This document shows positions 9,113 to 18,579 of a stretch of DNA of 64,000 bases, in pieces (position 1 is the first letter of the stretch; every line of letters begins with the position of its first letter). The stretch is from Halegenticoccus tardaugens (GTDB taxonomy: Archaea > Halobacteriota > Halobacteria > Halobacteriales > Haloferacaceae), in contig NZ_SDIC01000010.1 of NCBI RefSeq assembly GCF_004116405.1, forward strand, positions 1-64,000, in the 5' to 3' direction. The notes below the pieces were generated by a model. That model made no database searches. It was given only the letters and a program-made list of their open reading frames with translations, and was not told where the DNA came from. A program made the translations under genes and the position numbers.

Positions 9113-9482
9113 CCTCGAATGTCTTCTGAAACTGCGATTTCAAACCGGTCTACACCTACGGTACGCCATTCCACGAGAGGCGCCTCACCGCAGGAGAGGT
9201 GCTTCTCGCGTACCTCCTCTATGCAGACACGTTGCTCAGTATCTCTCAAATCGTGGTCATACTCGTCAGAGTCTCTTCTTCTTTCTCCCTCTCTTCTCCG
9301 TCCTTGACCGAGTCGTCAGCGTCCTCCTCGGACTCGTCGGACCCGCCAGAGACGTCTTTGTAGTCTTCACCTTCGTCGTCTTCTTCATCGTCGGATTCCC
9401 AGTGGCTTTCGGTATCGTGGCGGATGATCTCTTCTCCGTCTTCAGTAGACCACGCTCGCCTACCCTCACGACCACAGCTCAT
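9113..9482 (-). pseudogene. Frameshifted, truncated gene for an acidic protein
   Basis: The start MSCGREGRRAWSTEDGEEI leads into a run of Asp/Glu-rich residues to about codon 72. The frame then shifts near 9270, and a second open frame (DEYDHDLRDTEQRVCIEE..., about 50 codons, ending RFEIAVSED) runs to the edge of the element at 9112, where it is cut. The length and composition of the second frame suggest a single original gene of at least 125 codons. No family recognised. Confidence 0.4.
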
Positions 9483-9575
9483 TCTCTTGGTCGTTAGTTA
9501 GACAGACGTCTCTTTCATCTGAGAGATTTCTCTGAATTCCGGCGTTTGTATCAACACGCGCCAGAATGTAGGGCG

Positions 9576-9689
9576 CTAGCCACTGAGTGTCGGAAGCACC
9601 TCTTCGAAGAGCTGCTCAACGGCTTCCCAGAGCACCTCTGTCGGGGCTGACTTGGAAAAGTGAGCGCTTTTGTGGTCGCTTTTACCCAT
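9576..9689 (-). CDS. Possible 37-aa peptide
   Basis: The ORF MGKSDHKSAHFSKSAP... ends LFEEVLPTLSG. Its composition is plausible for a haloarchaeal protein but there is no homology evidence. It lies between the broken acidic gene and an IS right-end fragment, so it may be the remains of a longer gene. Confidence 0.25.
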   Translation of the reverse strand: MGKSDHKSAHFSKSAPTEVLWEAVEQLFEEVLPTLSG

Positions 9690-9703
9690 CTCGGGATGTT
9701 CAG

Positions 9704-9835
9704 ATTGGAAATGGACCGGGCCGCGTCCATGCATGGGGGTGCAGGGTACACTGTCGGTGCGGGAACGCCCCGCCCTCAAGGAGTGACCGACCGCCGCACG
9801 GCGGGAGCGAGCGAGTAGGGCGGGGTAGTTCACTG
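9704..9835 (+). repeat. Solitary TnpB-element right end (GTAGTTCAC type)
   Basis: About 120 bp ending gggcggggtagttcactg match the reverse complement of 44304-44420, including ccgcgtccatgcatggggg and aaggagtgaccgaccgccgc. This is the guide-RNA-scaffold end of an IS200/IS605-type element with no tnpB attached. A further degenerate right-end hairpin ends near 9950 (gcgggaggatgtcaag). Confidence 0.55.
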
Positions 9836-11551
9836 CGCACACACCAGAGTACGCTCCCGGTATAGCGGAAAGTCGCTTACGATGGGAACGGGACTCGGGC
9901 CAGACCCCATGCGTGAGGATTCCTGTGTCCTGAGGCGCGGGAGGATGTCAAGAAGCGTGGACGGACCAGAGACGAGACTCCGAAAAGGGAATGGCGTGAT
10001 GGCAACACAACCAGCCCTTCCAGTGGTGGAAGACTGCAGCGAGAGGAGATCTGGTTCTATCAGTGACCCAGTACGCCGATCTCCTCCAACTTGTTTGTTA
10101 GTTATTATCATACAAAACTGTGGTGGCCAACACATCTTCTCTTCAACCATTAATTGACCTCCTCCCGCGCCTACAGTCGCGGGAATCCTACCACAGGATT
10201 TCAGCGCGAGCGCCTGCTCGGCCCTACGGTTTCGAGACGCATACGTTCCAAGCATTTCTTGCTGGGTATCAGCATCGGCTTGGCTGTCTTGTGGCGCGGT
10301 CAAACGCGCCCCATCCTCAGCCGAGTCATCGCCGTTCTCGTGTTCTCTGGAACGGCTCTCTCCACTACGGTAGCGGTCTGCGATGTTCACCGCTCCGTTC
10401 ACGTCCGCTTGGTACTCGTCCAACCAGCAAGAGTCGTTCGTACACTTGAACGACACCTGTCGCGGGCGGTATCCAACTTCACCGCAAGCGTGGCACTCCT
10501 TCGACGTGTTGCGCGGATTCACCGTCTCCACCGGGATACCCTTCTCGACGGCCTTGTAGCGTATCTGCGCGTGGAGTTTGGCGAATCCCCATCCGTGGAG
10601 ACGCCGGTTCATGAAGTCGCCGTAGTCCATCGACTCGCGTATGTACGTCAGGTCTTCCAGAACGAGAACGGGGTTCTCGACGGACTCGGCGTACTCCACG
10701 ACTTCGCGGGTGACGCGGTGGAACACGTCGTCTATCTGGTTCCACACGTCGTCCCCGAAAGATTCCGCGATACGCTCGCTTCCGCGCGACTGGAGTCGGC
10801 GCTTGGCGGTGAAGTAGGTCTTGCGGAGCCGACGAACGGTCTTCCCCTCGTCGGCCCACAGTTCGGGCGCGGTCGGAGAACCGTGGTCGTCGCGGTGACA
10901 CACCGTGACGAGTGACGCTTCCCCGATGTCCACGCCGATGGGCGTCCGTTCTTCGTCGGACACTTCGGAGCGTTCCTCTCCGTCGCGGGTGGCGGTGACG
11001 TGGAGATACCACGTCCCGTCCCGCTCGAACAGCCGACTCTCGCCCATCGTGGCGTCTCCCGCGTTCAACGCTTCCAACCAGTCCCGTTGTTCGGGGTTCG
11101 GTTGTGCTGGCATCCAGAGGTGGTAGTCCTCGTGGTGCGGGATTTTGACGTACCACTCGATAGCGTTCTCGGGCTTATGGTCGAGCCGTAGCCCTTCGTT
11201 CGTGAAGCGGACAGGGTGGTCGTCGTGAAGTTCGCCCGCGTTGTACGTCGTCGTAAGTTGCGGGACGTACTTCTTGAGTGCGTTCTTCGCGTACCCACTC
11301 AGGTCGTAGTTGACCACCACGTCGTTCGCTTCGGTCTGCGTGGTACATCCGGCGTCGAAGGCGTCTTGGAGGGCGTGCTGGTACGCTTCTCGCGTCTCTC
11401 GGAGTTTCCTCCGCTTATCAGTCAGCAGGTCGAGGAAGCCCCCCCGATGGGAGTGCGGGGGGATGATGACGCTTACACGGGCCCTCGTTCCCCAGAATGC
11501 ATCATGAAATTCTGGGAGAGCGGCCCTGTGTCGTCTCGAAGAGGTACCCAT
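9830..11551 (-). CDS. tnpB: TnpB RNA-guided nuclease; N-terminus lost and stop codon read through
   Basis: The TnpB body is intact from LLTDKRRKLRETREAY onward. RuvC-I is GVDIGEASLVTVC, RuvC-II LVLEDLTYIRES, the zinc finger CHACG...CTNDSC, and RuvC-III YQADVNGAVNIA. However, the left-end hairpin at 11439-11463 is followed directly by this body with no ATG/GTG/TTG, so the first 40 codons of the open frame are flanking DNA. At the other end the usual finish LGTYAS is followed by CGA, not a stop, and the frame runs through the right-end hairpin (10154-10183) into unrelated DNA to 9830. It is probably a decayed copy. Confidence 0.65.
   Translation of the reverse strand: MGTSSRRHRAALPEFHDAFWGTRARVSVIIPPHSHRGGFLDLLTDKRRKLRETREAYQHALQDAFDAGCTTQTEANDVVVNYDLSGYAKNALKKYVPQLTTTYNAGELHDDHPVRFTNEGLRLDHKPENAIEWYVKIPHHEDYHLWMPAQPNPEQRDWLEALNAGDATMGESRLFERDGTWYLHVTATRDGEERSEVSDEERTPIGVDIGEASLVTVCHRDDHGSPTAPELWADEGKTVRRLRKTYFTAKRRLQSRGSERIAESFGDDVWNQIDDVFHRVTREVVEYAESVENPVLVLEDLTYIRESMDYGDFMNRRLHGWGFAKLHAQIRYKAVEKGIPVETVNPRNTSKECHACGEVGYRPRQVSFKCTNDSCWLDEYQADVNGAVNIADRYRSGESRSREHENGDDSAEDGARLTAPQDSQADADTQQEMLGTYASRNRRAEQALALKSCGRIPATVGAGGGQLMVEEKMCWPPQFCMIITNKQVGGDRRTGSLIEPDLLSLQSSTTGRAGCVAITPFPFRSLVSGPSTLLDILPRLRTQESSRMGSGPSPVPIVSDFPLYRERTLVCAQ
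10154..11470 (-). mobile_element. IS200/IS605-family element, tnpB only
   Basis: Left-end hairpin ccccccgcactcccatcggggggg (minus strand, 11439-11463) and right-end hairpin cccgcgactgtaggcgcggg followed by aggaggtcaa (minus strand, ending at 10154). No tnpA is present, as in IS1341-type elements. The next 20 bases past the right end (10134-10153, minus strand) would be the guide of its RNA. Confidence 0.65.
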
Positions 11552-12331
11552 GGACTGTGATTCCAGACGATACCTCAGAGATGCACAGCAGGCATCTCAT
11601 CCGAAAGGAGATATGCGATAGCACATAAACACGCCTGTCCGTTTAGTTTGTTCTACCGTTTTTGTTAAGTCACAAATATAGGGTTTTATACGCTCTCGAG
11701 AGGTGGATACAAACTCTCTCATATCGTTTTCCCGGAGAAAGCGTAGGCGAGAGGCTGACGACCGAATAACACAATTAGCCGGACACATCTAGTTACTTTG
11801 TTGTCACGTTCAGCGCACTGAGCGTCGCCATTCAGCTGCTCACACGATCTAGAAACGCCTGGAAGGCCGGAAGCCCCCCACGCGCTGAGACACACCACAT
11901 CCTACGGGAGTCATCCCATAATTTGAATTATTATATACATCCAAATATTTTATAACTGATCTAGATAGAAATAATTTATCGAGACATTTTAATACCGTGA
12001 ATTCTATTGTTGTACTGAACGTTCTCAGAGGCAGCCACAGAACGTTCACGGCTTGACACACCACCTCTCCATTCCCTTTTGACCGCATATCGAGTAGCTG
12101 TTTGCTCATCATCCTAGCCATTGCACCTTTGGGAACGGCTAGCTAACTTATGGCTGGGAGGACAGCGTGATCATCGGCTTGGTCCGCTCACGGAGCGTGA
12201 TACGCTGTCTTCCCCGCACCTGTCCGGCGTCGCGTACGATGCGCTGTGCCTACGTTGGGAATCGCGAGCAAACGCAGGGACCACGGCCAAGGAGGCCGTC
12301 TAGAGTCCCTGTGATTCACATGATTGCAGGG
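11552..12331. other. Gene-poor stretch
   Basis: AT-rich (especially 11620-11700 and 11920-12010). Open frames here are short, lack family features and disagree with haloarchaeal codon use. I see no supported gene. The part 12120-12330 resembles transposon flank DNA. Confidence 0.5.
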
Positions 12332-12736
12332 CGAGGAAGCCCACGACTGTAGTCGTGGGAGGAATCGCCCGTCTTTGGTCGCAAACACCTGAATCGGGAG
12401 GTTTAGGCCCCCTCTCGGCGCATCTATGATACTCCTCGGTGACCAAAACGGTCGCCGTGGAGGGGCCATCGTAGGCTGGCCCTGAACTCGGGGACTATGA
12501 CCGCGAACGTGACGCTACTGGCCGCTCTGTTCCCTATATTGGGATTGAGCGGGAGATGAGAACACCGGGAATTAAAGCCGGGTGAGCCGGCTTCGGACGC
12601 AGACCACGGGACGGAACACCACGCAGGAATCCCCTCCGTGTGCCCGTCCTGCCGCCGTGAACCGCGCCCATGAGTGATCGAGTCGTGTGCCGAAACCGTC
12701 GGGGAAAGTCCACGACTAAAGTCGTGGGTAGCTTAC
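12332..12736 (+). mobile_element. tnpB-less IS200/IS605-type element with structured core (copy E1)
   Basis: The left palindrome cccacgactgtagtcgtggg lies at about 12350-12370 and the right palindrome cacgactaaagtcgtgggtagcttac ends at 12736. It is close to the copy at 58560-58969 over most of its 405 bp. It contains no credible ORF. Confidence 0.75.
12480..12577 (+). ncRNA. Putative structured RNA core (copy E1)
   Basis: Conserved block ccctgaactcggggactatg ... gagaacaccgggaattaaagcc. It shares outer sequence with four other copies but differs in the stem regions (here cccTATATTggg for the second loop). It sits about 155 bp before the TAGCTTAC terminus on the same strand. Confidence 0.45.
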
Positions 12737-13739
12737 TTCGAAGCTCGTCTTCTCAATGGACGTGAGACAGGTGCTATCCTCCCCGCTGTGAACGACGGGG
12801 CTTCCCACGCCCACCACCGGGCGGTTCGGTGGTCTCTTCGGGTTTCCGACCCGACGTGCCGATGGGAGTGCCACGCCCACGGTACTCCTATCCTCTCCTG
12901 TACAGGACTCGGAGGTACCTAATTATTTAACGTCGGTTCCGCTGGCCACGGGCTTACGTTTTGATGAGGCACACACCGAGTCAACTGCCAATTTGTGGAC
13001 TGCCGAGAGTCGATGGGAGTCCATCGTCCCGGCTTCCACAGATACGCAGTGTGGGCACTCAAACATTGCAGGTTCGGCGTTTGAACACCGGCGGAACCGT
13101 GGCGAGCGTCTTCCTACCCGCTTCGACCGCGCAGGTCGTACAGATGCCGCAGACAGTGACAGTGACCCGTGCGGCGCTGTCTCCCCTCCCTACGCCCTCG
13201 CTTCGCTCGGTCGCTGGGGAAGCGGGCTTAGCGCCTCGGTTAAGCTAATCCACATCTCGCCAAGCACACTCTTTGGATTAGAGAGGAAGAGGGCATACCC
13301 TTCCTCCTTCATTGACGGTCAGAAGAATCGGCCCTATGGAGAGTCGAGTCGATCAAACACCTTCTTTATTAGTCATGATGTCGAAAAGAAAGATGCGCAC
13401 TAGATGTGCGTACACGCGTGTCTCACGGGCTGTCAGGGGCACATACCTTCGACACTCTCACTCTCTCGTGGGAGTGTTCGAAAGGAGTGATTTACTAAGT
13501 TCACGTATCGATGAGATGTATTCGTCACGTCCACCCCCTCGGGCGTGGCATCCGTCCGTGGCGTACAGTCGTGAAAAGGCGTGCTCGGTTCGATGGGCCT
13601 TTGTGCCCCTCGCGTGATCAACGTCCTCTCGGGTATCCCACCCCACCGGGGTGGGTCACTCAGATCATGGGTGTTCTTGACATCCTCTCGCGCCTGAAGA
13701 CGCGGGAATCCCCCGGCACCGTACCGCTGAGTTGGGATA
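12737..13739. other. Decayed transposon ends, no intact gene
   Basis: It contains a left-end-like hairpin near 12780-12807 (cctccccgctgtgaacgacggggcttccc). A GTGT-CTCCC...cttagcgcctcgg left end lies at about 13185-13240 and matches those of the complete elements at 48.6, 55.1 and 61.7 kb in inverted orientation. A right-end hairpin lies at 13680-13710 (tcgcgcctgaagacgcgggaat). The 13250-13640 stretch shows no supported gene. Confidence 0.5.
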
Positions 13740-14329
13740 TTACGGTTCGTGGTTAGCGACCTGTTCTCGCGGGGTGAAACGGCCCTCGATACGGTCGAAC
13801 AGGCGAACCACTGGCTGTGTCAACCAGCCGGTATCCCTCTCACCGCCATCCGTGGCGAGACTCGGGAGTACCTTTTGCCGAATGTTCTCCGCCCCGTTCG
13901 TGTCTGCGTTCGCCACCGTGTCGTGCTCTTCGCACACGTCCATTGAGAAGACGAGCTGGTTGTCCTCTGTGTGGCCGCACGCTGAACACGACTTCGACGT
14001 ACCGCGCTCAGATACCAGTTCGACGGCGATACCTTCGGCCTCCGCCTTGTACTCCAGCATCTTCGTGAAGCGGTCGAACGCCCACCCGTGCAAGTCGAGA
14101 TTGCCGTGGCCGCCCCAGTCTCGGGGATCGTCGTTCTCGGTTCGTCTCGGATACCACCGAGGTCGCCCACAACGAGCATCTCGACGCCACGGGAGACGCA
14201 CTGCGCGACAATCTCTTTCGAGAGTGTGTGCAAGAAGTGCGTCCGGCGTTCCATCCGCTTGCGGTCCAGCCGGGGTGCCTCTCGGGAAGATGACGTTAAC
14301 CAGTTCACCGTTGAGGGTGGGAGCAACAC
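13740..14329 (-). pseudogene. TnpB C-terminal half, frameshifted
   Basis: From 14329 one frame gives RKRMERRTHFLHTLSKEIVA and VGDLGGIRDE, the RuvC-II region of a TnpB subgroup with GDL in place of EDL. The frame then shifts near 14150 to NDDPRDWGGHGNLDLHGWAFDRF, SERGTSKSCSACG and ANADTNGAENIR (zinc finger and RuvC-III). The N-terminal half is absent. The end runs into the toxin gene promoter region at about 14330. Confidence 0.75.
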
Positions 14330-14382
14330 TATTATGCTGTTGGGGGCAATAACAACAGTTGATAGCGGAGGACGACAATACG

Positions 14383-14700
14383 GTGACGCACGTCCTGGAC
14401 GTCCGCGAACGCTTCCCGACGAACGCGACCTACGCCCAGGTCAGCGCCCACCGCGTCCCCCGCTCGGAGCGCTACCCGGACGGCGTCAAATACTCCATGC
14501 AGTACGGACGCACCGACGCCCCGGAGGGCGAGGACGGGACGATCGTCCGGTACGACAACTTCCCGGACCACCCCGACGCTCCGCTGCACCACAAGCACAC
14601 CGAGGACGGGGGGATCGAGCGGGTCGACTTCGACGGCTTGCTCGCTCTCTACCGCGACTTCAAACAGGAGGTACGAGACTATGGCGAACCCTGGGGCTGA
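14383..14700 (+). CDS. TumE-type toxin (pair 1)
   Basis: This 105-aa protein is assigned the GTG at 14383 (VTHVLDVRERFP); a TTG 24 bp upstream is also open. The pattern RYPDGVKYSMQYG ... IVRYDNFPDHPDAPLHHKH ... FDGLLALYRDFKQEV is that of the TumE family (DUF6516), the toxin half of a toxin-antitoxin module. The toxic activity of haloarchaeal members is not established. The end overlaps the start of the antitoxin gene by 20 bp, typical translational coupling. Confidence 0.75.
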   Translation: MTHVLDVRERFPTNATYAQVSAHRVPRSERYPDGVKYSMQYGRTDAPEGEDGTIVRYDNFPDHPDAPLHHKHTEDGGIERVDFDGLLALYRDFKQEVRDYGEPWG

Positions 14701-15130
14701 GACCGCCCACGAGACGGCCGACGACAGCGAGCACCGCGTCATGCACATCCGGTTCGGTATCGGGAACGAGGAGCGCGTGGAGGAGACGCTGGCCGCGCTT
14801 GACCGCGGTGAAGAGCCCGGGCCGTACTTCGAGCGCGTCTACCGCGACGTCGATAACCTGCATCGGGTGACGCGACCGAAGAACCTCGAACTGTTGCGAG
14901 TGCTGGCGACCGAGCGCCCCAAGAGCATCCGCGAGACCGCCCGATTCGTCGATCGCGACGTCCGACAGGTCCATCGGAACCTCGAAGAACTCGCGGACCT
15001 GGACCTCATCGAGTTCGAGACCGACGGGCCAGGGAAGCCGAAGCGCCCGACCGTCTGGTACGACGAGATCGCCGTCGAACTCCCGCTCACCGCCGGAAAT
15101 GGGGCCAGCGAGGATAGTGCCGAGGCGTGA
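14681..15130 (+). CDS. HVO_A0114-type winged-helix antitoxin (pair 1)
   Basis: This 149-aa protein has an N-terminal segment of about 55 residues, then a winged helix. The helix region includes RPKNLELLRVLATERPKSI, RETARFVDRDVRQVHRNLEEL and an acidic-aromatic tail (PTVWYDEIAVELPL). Proteins of this kind are the usual partner of haloarchaeal TumE-like toxins and probably bind the pair's own promoter. The coding frame overlaps the toxin gene. It ends 10 bp before a long palindrome at 15141. Confidence 0.75.
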   Translation: MANPGAETAHETADDSEHRVMHIRFGIGNEERVEETLAALDRGEEPGPYFERVYRDVDNLHRVTRPKNLELLRVLATERPKSIRETARFVDRDVRQVHRNLEELADLDLIEFETDGPGKPKRPTVWYDEIAVELPLTAGNGASEDSAEA

Positions 15131-15140
15131 CTCGGGACGC

Positions 15141-15206
15141 GTGAACTACCCTACCCTCCCAGAGCGAACGGCGCAAGCCGTGAGCGAGTAGGGAAGGGTA
15201 GTTCAC
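15141..15206. repeat. Right-end-derived palindrome after the antitoxin gene
   Basis: The ends gtgaactaccctaccc and gggaagggtagttcac pair, with an inner gagcgaacggcg..cgtgagcgag region. The sequence is that of a TnpB-element right end, but here the GTAGTTCAC terminus faces outward on both sides. Its position just after a stop codon suggests use as a terminator. Confidence 0.6.
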
Positions 15207-15358
15207 AACATCGGCTGTATTCTGGTGTCTCGGCTCCCATTCCGTCCGTTTTTCGCCACTCAGCAGGAGGATGTCGACGGGGCATCTTAACGGCGGTGCA
15301 GGGCGCCCGTACTCTTATGGTGAGGTGGGACCTATCCATGGGTGAAACGGTGTGAGAC

Positions 15359-15655
15359 GTGGCCACGAAGGTACTCGACGAGACACGCGAGTTCGACAAC
15401 GGCGCTCGGTACGACCTCCGACCATGGCAGGTGCCCAAGTCGGCCGAGTTTCCCGAGGGCCTCAAGTACAGCTTGCAATACGTTGAGCCCAACGGGACTC
15501 CCCGGCTTCGCTACGACAACTACCATCCCGATCCCGATCTCGGTCGTCACCATCGCCACACGCCCACGGAAGATACGTCGATTGAGTACGAGGGGCTGCG
15601 CGCTCACGTCCGCCGGTTCCAACAGGAGGTCTACGAGATACGCCATGCCGATTGA
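15359..15655 (+). CDS. TumE-type toxin (pair 2)
   Basis: This 98-aa protein has a GTG start (MATKVLDETREF). FPEGLKYSLQYVEPNG, LRYDNYHPDPDLGRHHRH and YEGLRAHVRRFQQEVYE align by eye with pair 1, confirming family membership. The stop overlaps the antitoxin ATG by 11 bp. Confidence 0.75.
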   Translation: MATKVLDETREFDNGARYDLRPWQVPKSAEFPEGLKYSLQYVEPNGTPRLRYDNYHPDPDLGRHHRHTPTEDTSIEYEGLRAHVRRFQQEVYEIRHAD

Positions 15656-16085
15656 TACGACTCCACCCGTGCCCGACCCAGAAGACGCCGAGTATCCGGC
15701 GGTGCTCCTCATCACGATCGAGAGCGAGGAGCAAGCCACCACCCGTCAGCTTGAGTTTGCCGACCGCTTCGAACGCGGTGAAGAGGTCCCCCACGTACTG
15801 AGCTTTGAGCACCCCTCGCAGCTGCGTAAACTGTTCACGGACAAGCGCCACGAAATCGTGCGCGCGATCGACGCTGAGCCGCCCGAAAGCCTCCGACAAC
15901 TCGCCGAGCGCCTCGATCGGAGCCACACGGAGGTCGCGAAGGACGTGAATATTCTCGCTGACTACGGTATCGTGTATTTCCGCGAGCACGGCCGGGCGAA
16001 GGCGCCGTACATTCCGTATGAAGAGGTCCGCGTCGAGTATGACATGCTCGGCGACGACAGTTCCCACGCTCCGGCACCGGCTTGA
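15645..16085 (+). CDS. Winged-helix antitoxin (pair 2)
   Basis: This 146-aa protein has the start MPIDTTPPVPDPEDAEYPAV. A winged helix spans about 60-125 (FTDKRHEIVRAIDAEPPESL, RQLAERLDRSHTEVAKDVNI). It is the same type as pairs 1 and 3 but divergent, so the copies are not recent duplicates. A stump of an IS end (gacatcctcccacgactaaccc) begins right after the stop codon. Confidence 0.7.
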   Translation: MPIDTTPPVPDPEDAEYPAVLLITIESEEQATTRQLEFADRFERGEEVPHVLSFEHPSQLRKLFTDKRHEIVRAIDAEPPESLRQLAERLDRSHTEVAKDVNILADYGIVYFREHGRAKAPYIPYEEVRVEYDMLGDDSSHAPAPA

Positions 16086-17166
16086 CATCCTCCCACGACT
16101 AACCCACAAAAGAAACGAACGGGAGGACCGTGGCCTCGCGCTCTCTTGCTCGTGTTTTCGCTCTCTCAGCGGAGCGATCTGAGCGCCGTAACGGCGGTGC
16201 AGGGTGCTGTATCTCCTCCCTACCGCTCCGGGCTCGCGTTAGCCGCGTTCGGGGGGTGGCGGAAAGAGGAGGCTTTGCGCCGGATTTCACGTAAGCTCGG
16301 GTACAAAGAGCGGACCTTCCGGACTATGGGTGGGTTTGCAAGGCAGGGGGACACAGCCCCCTTAAGCGAGGGAACTGATGGGAACGGTGGCAGTCACGAT
16401 TTCCCATCCTCCCTTGCTTTTGTCGGAATCCCACATCCACAAGGACTGTGGTGTCTCAATGGTTGACGTCTTGTGACGTACAGGCGTGATTGCGTTTGCG
16501 TGGCGTGACTACAGAGGTGCTGGAGCACCTCGCTCTGTGAGCGAACGGCCGTCTGAATAAAGGGTAGCAACGGTTCAGAGGCGTTTCATCGTTCTCGCCT
16601 GACTGTTTCGTGTGAATAATCGATGAACTATTAATGTATACGAGCCGTGGGTCAGTGGTTTTGTTCACCTCTGTGGTAGCGCGGCTATCCTCTTCCTCCC
16701 TTCCTCAACGAGCGGCGAAGCCGCGAGCAGAGAGGGTGAGTGCCCCAACATCGGTTGATCGTGGTTGAGTCGAGGCCACAGCGGTCACATGTGAGGATCA
16801 GTCCAGACTTCCACCTGAGTTGGTGCTCGCCATCGGCACACGCGCCCGTCGCGAGGATGTCGCGGCCCATCTCCAGTGCCGTAATTTCCATTGTGCACTT
16901 TTTCGCCCCTCTCGTGGTGAGTCTGGTCCGTCGGCAGCTGTTGGCAGGTCTGTCTGTACACCACCGTGTCCGCTGTTTCTCGCCACAATCAGGATGTCTG
17001 TATAGAGAGAGAGGTGTGATATGTCTGCCATGTTCCAGTCGCTTGCTGCGTCCGTTACATAACGAAATTCGAATTTAGCTATCTTAAAGCAGTCTCAGCC
17101 GGATTTTGAATAACTATTCGAATATTTCGTTATCTATATCTGCGTAGGCATGCGTGTTGGATACCA
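16086..17166. other. IS remnants, no supported gene
   Basis: A truncated right-end motif lies at 16085-16105 and a decayed left end (gctgtatctcctccctaccg) near 16205. The hairpin gaggtg-ctggag-cacctc is at 16514-16531. A short cysteine-containing minus-strand frame at 16685-16891 (LTCDRCGLDSTTINRC) may be a fragment of a transposon protein but has no other support. The AT-rich part 17060-17160 holds the Fic gene promoter. Confidence 0.45.
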
Positions 17167-18327
17167 ATGCGACCCGAAGACTTTGTTGAGAATGCTCCTG
17201 GCGAGATTGAGATGGTCGACGGCATCTTCGCATTTAGCCCCGATCCACTTCCACCCGATCTCGAAGCGACGCATGAGCTGGTTGATGAGAACGGGGATGC
17301 AATGTATGCAGTGGGTCAGCTCTCTGATCTAGACACGTGGCTTGATTCCTCCGAAGTTATCCTGAGTCCTCTCATCCACCGTGAAGCTGTTGACTCCTCG
17401 AATATCGAGACGACGACACGACTCACGCTCTCGGACATCTATTGGCGGGAAGCCGGCGAAGAGCCCGGACAAACGGCGACCGAACGAGCAGATATCACGG
17501 AGGCTCAGAATTACGTTGAGGCGATCACGACCGGTATTCAGACCCTTCGTGAAGGTGCAGAGCTAAATCGAGACTTGTTGTGCCGACTGCATGAAATACT
17601 CCTCCGCGGTGCCCGTGGCGAACAAAAGAATCCCGGCGAGTTTCGCGATGACCTCGTGGGGATCGACGAGCCTGGCACACCGCTGAGTGATGCGCGTTTC
17701 GTGCCGACACCACCGGCAAGTATCCCGTATGCACTACGGAGTCTCCTCCAGTATATCCGGTCGGGGCCCACATATGCGCCAGTGGTCGATCTGGCGCTGA
17801 TTCACTATCAATTCGAGACAATCCATCCGTTTCAGGATGGGAACGGCCGTCTCGGCCGCCTCCTCGTGATGCTCGCACTCTACAACTGGGAGTTGCTGCC
17901 CGGCCCCTATCTGTACCCATCGTCGTATTTCAACGCGAATCGAGATGCATACCTTGAGAGACTCCTTGCCGTCAGTCGGCACGGTGCTTGGACTGAGTGG
18001 GTGTCGTTCTTCGTCCAAGCAATCGCCGAACAGGGTCGAGAGGCATACACGGTCGCTCGCGACCTGTTGGCCCTTCGCGATAGCTACCGGGAGCAGTACC
18101 AAGGGCAGGGCGTGGTCATCCGCGAACTCATTGATTTCATCATCGAACATCCCTACCTCACTGAACCGCAAGCAGTCGATGCCCTCGATCGATCACAACC
18201 GGCGGTCAATCAGGCGATTCGACGGTTATGGGATGACGACATTCTCCGTGAGACAACCGGTCAGCAACGAAACAGACGCTACGAGGTCCCACCCGTTCTT
18301 GAGATCGTAGAGCCGTACAATCCCTGA
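17167..18327 (+). CDS. fic: Fic-family protein (AMPylase-type) with C-terminal winged helix
   Basis: This 386-aa protein contains the Fic core motif HPFQDGNGRLGR at about 219-230, matching HxFx(D/E)GNGRxxR, whose His and Asn serve nucleotide transfer. An N-terminal inhibitory-type helix is suggested by DSSNIETT near residue 76, the position of the class II SxxxE motif. The C-terminal part, from about 320, is helix-turn-helix-like (LTEPQAVDALDRSQPAVNQAI). Family members usually AMPylate proteins and are often self-regulating; the target is unknown. It is monocistronic, with AT-rich promoter DNA upstream. Confidence 0.85.
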   Translation: MRPEDFVENAPGEIEMVDGIFAFSPDPLPPDLEATHELVDENGDAMYAVGQLSDLDTWLDSSEVILSPLIHREAVDSSNIETTTRLTLSDIYWREAGEEPGQTATERADITEAQNYVEAITTGIQTLREGAELNRDLLCRLHEILLRGARGEQKNPGEFRDDLVGIDEPGTPLSDARFVPTPPASIPYALRSLLQYIRSGPTYAPVVDLALIHYQFETIHPFQDGNGRLGRLLVMLALYNWELLPGPYLYPSSYFNANRDAYLERLLAVSRHGAWTEWVSFFVQAIAEQGREAYTVARDLLALRDSYREQYQGQGVVIRELIDFIIEHPYLTEPQAVDALDRSQPAVNQAIRRLWDDDILRETTGQQRNRRYEVPPVLEIVEPYNP

Positions 18328-18355
18328 TTCTCTGTGTCCAGCGTTGTTTCCTCGT

Positions 18356-18372
18356 CTTACACCTGCTGTAAG
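18356..18372. terminator. Hairpin after the Fic gene
   Basis: cttaca-cctgc-tgtaag, 6-bp arms, 29 bp after the Fic stop codon. It shares its arms with the hairpin at 18553, which lies after the convergent gene. The pair probably terminates the two convergent units. Confidence 0.4.
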
Positions 18373-18552
18373 CGACCATTCTCCCGTGGCTGTCGCTTGG
18401 ACTGCCGTCGACTGCCGTTCGAGAAGCCGCACTCACCACTAGCCAACCCACCAACCCACCCGCCCAGTCCTCATACCACGAGGGATTGTGAACCTAGCGT
18501 GACGTGAAGCGGCCGCGTAGCCGGCCGCGATTACACCCACGAGGGTGCGCCC

Positions 18553-18573
18553 GGCTTACAACAGCTGTAAGCC
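18553..18573. terminator. Hairpin after the coiled-coil gene
   Basis: ggcttaca-acagc-tgtaagcc is a perfect hairpin with 8-bp arms, 7 bp past the stop of the minus-strand gene at 18580. Confidence 0.45.
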
Positions 18574-18579
18574 CGAGAG

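Noticed and set aside
16685..16891. 68-aa cysteine-containing minus-strand ORF
   Set aside because: Only one CxxC pair, lying across a decayed IS end; not enough to call a zinc protein.
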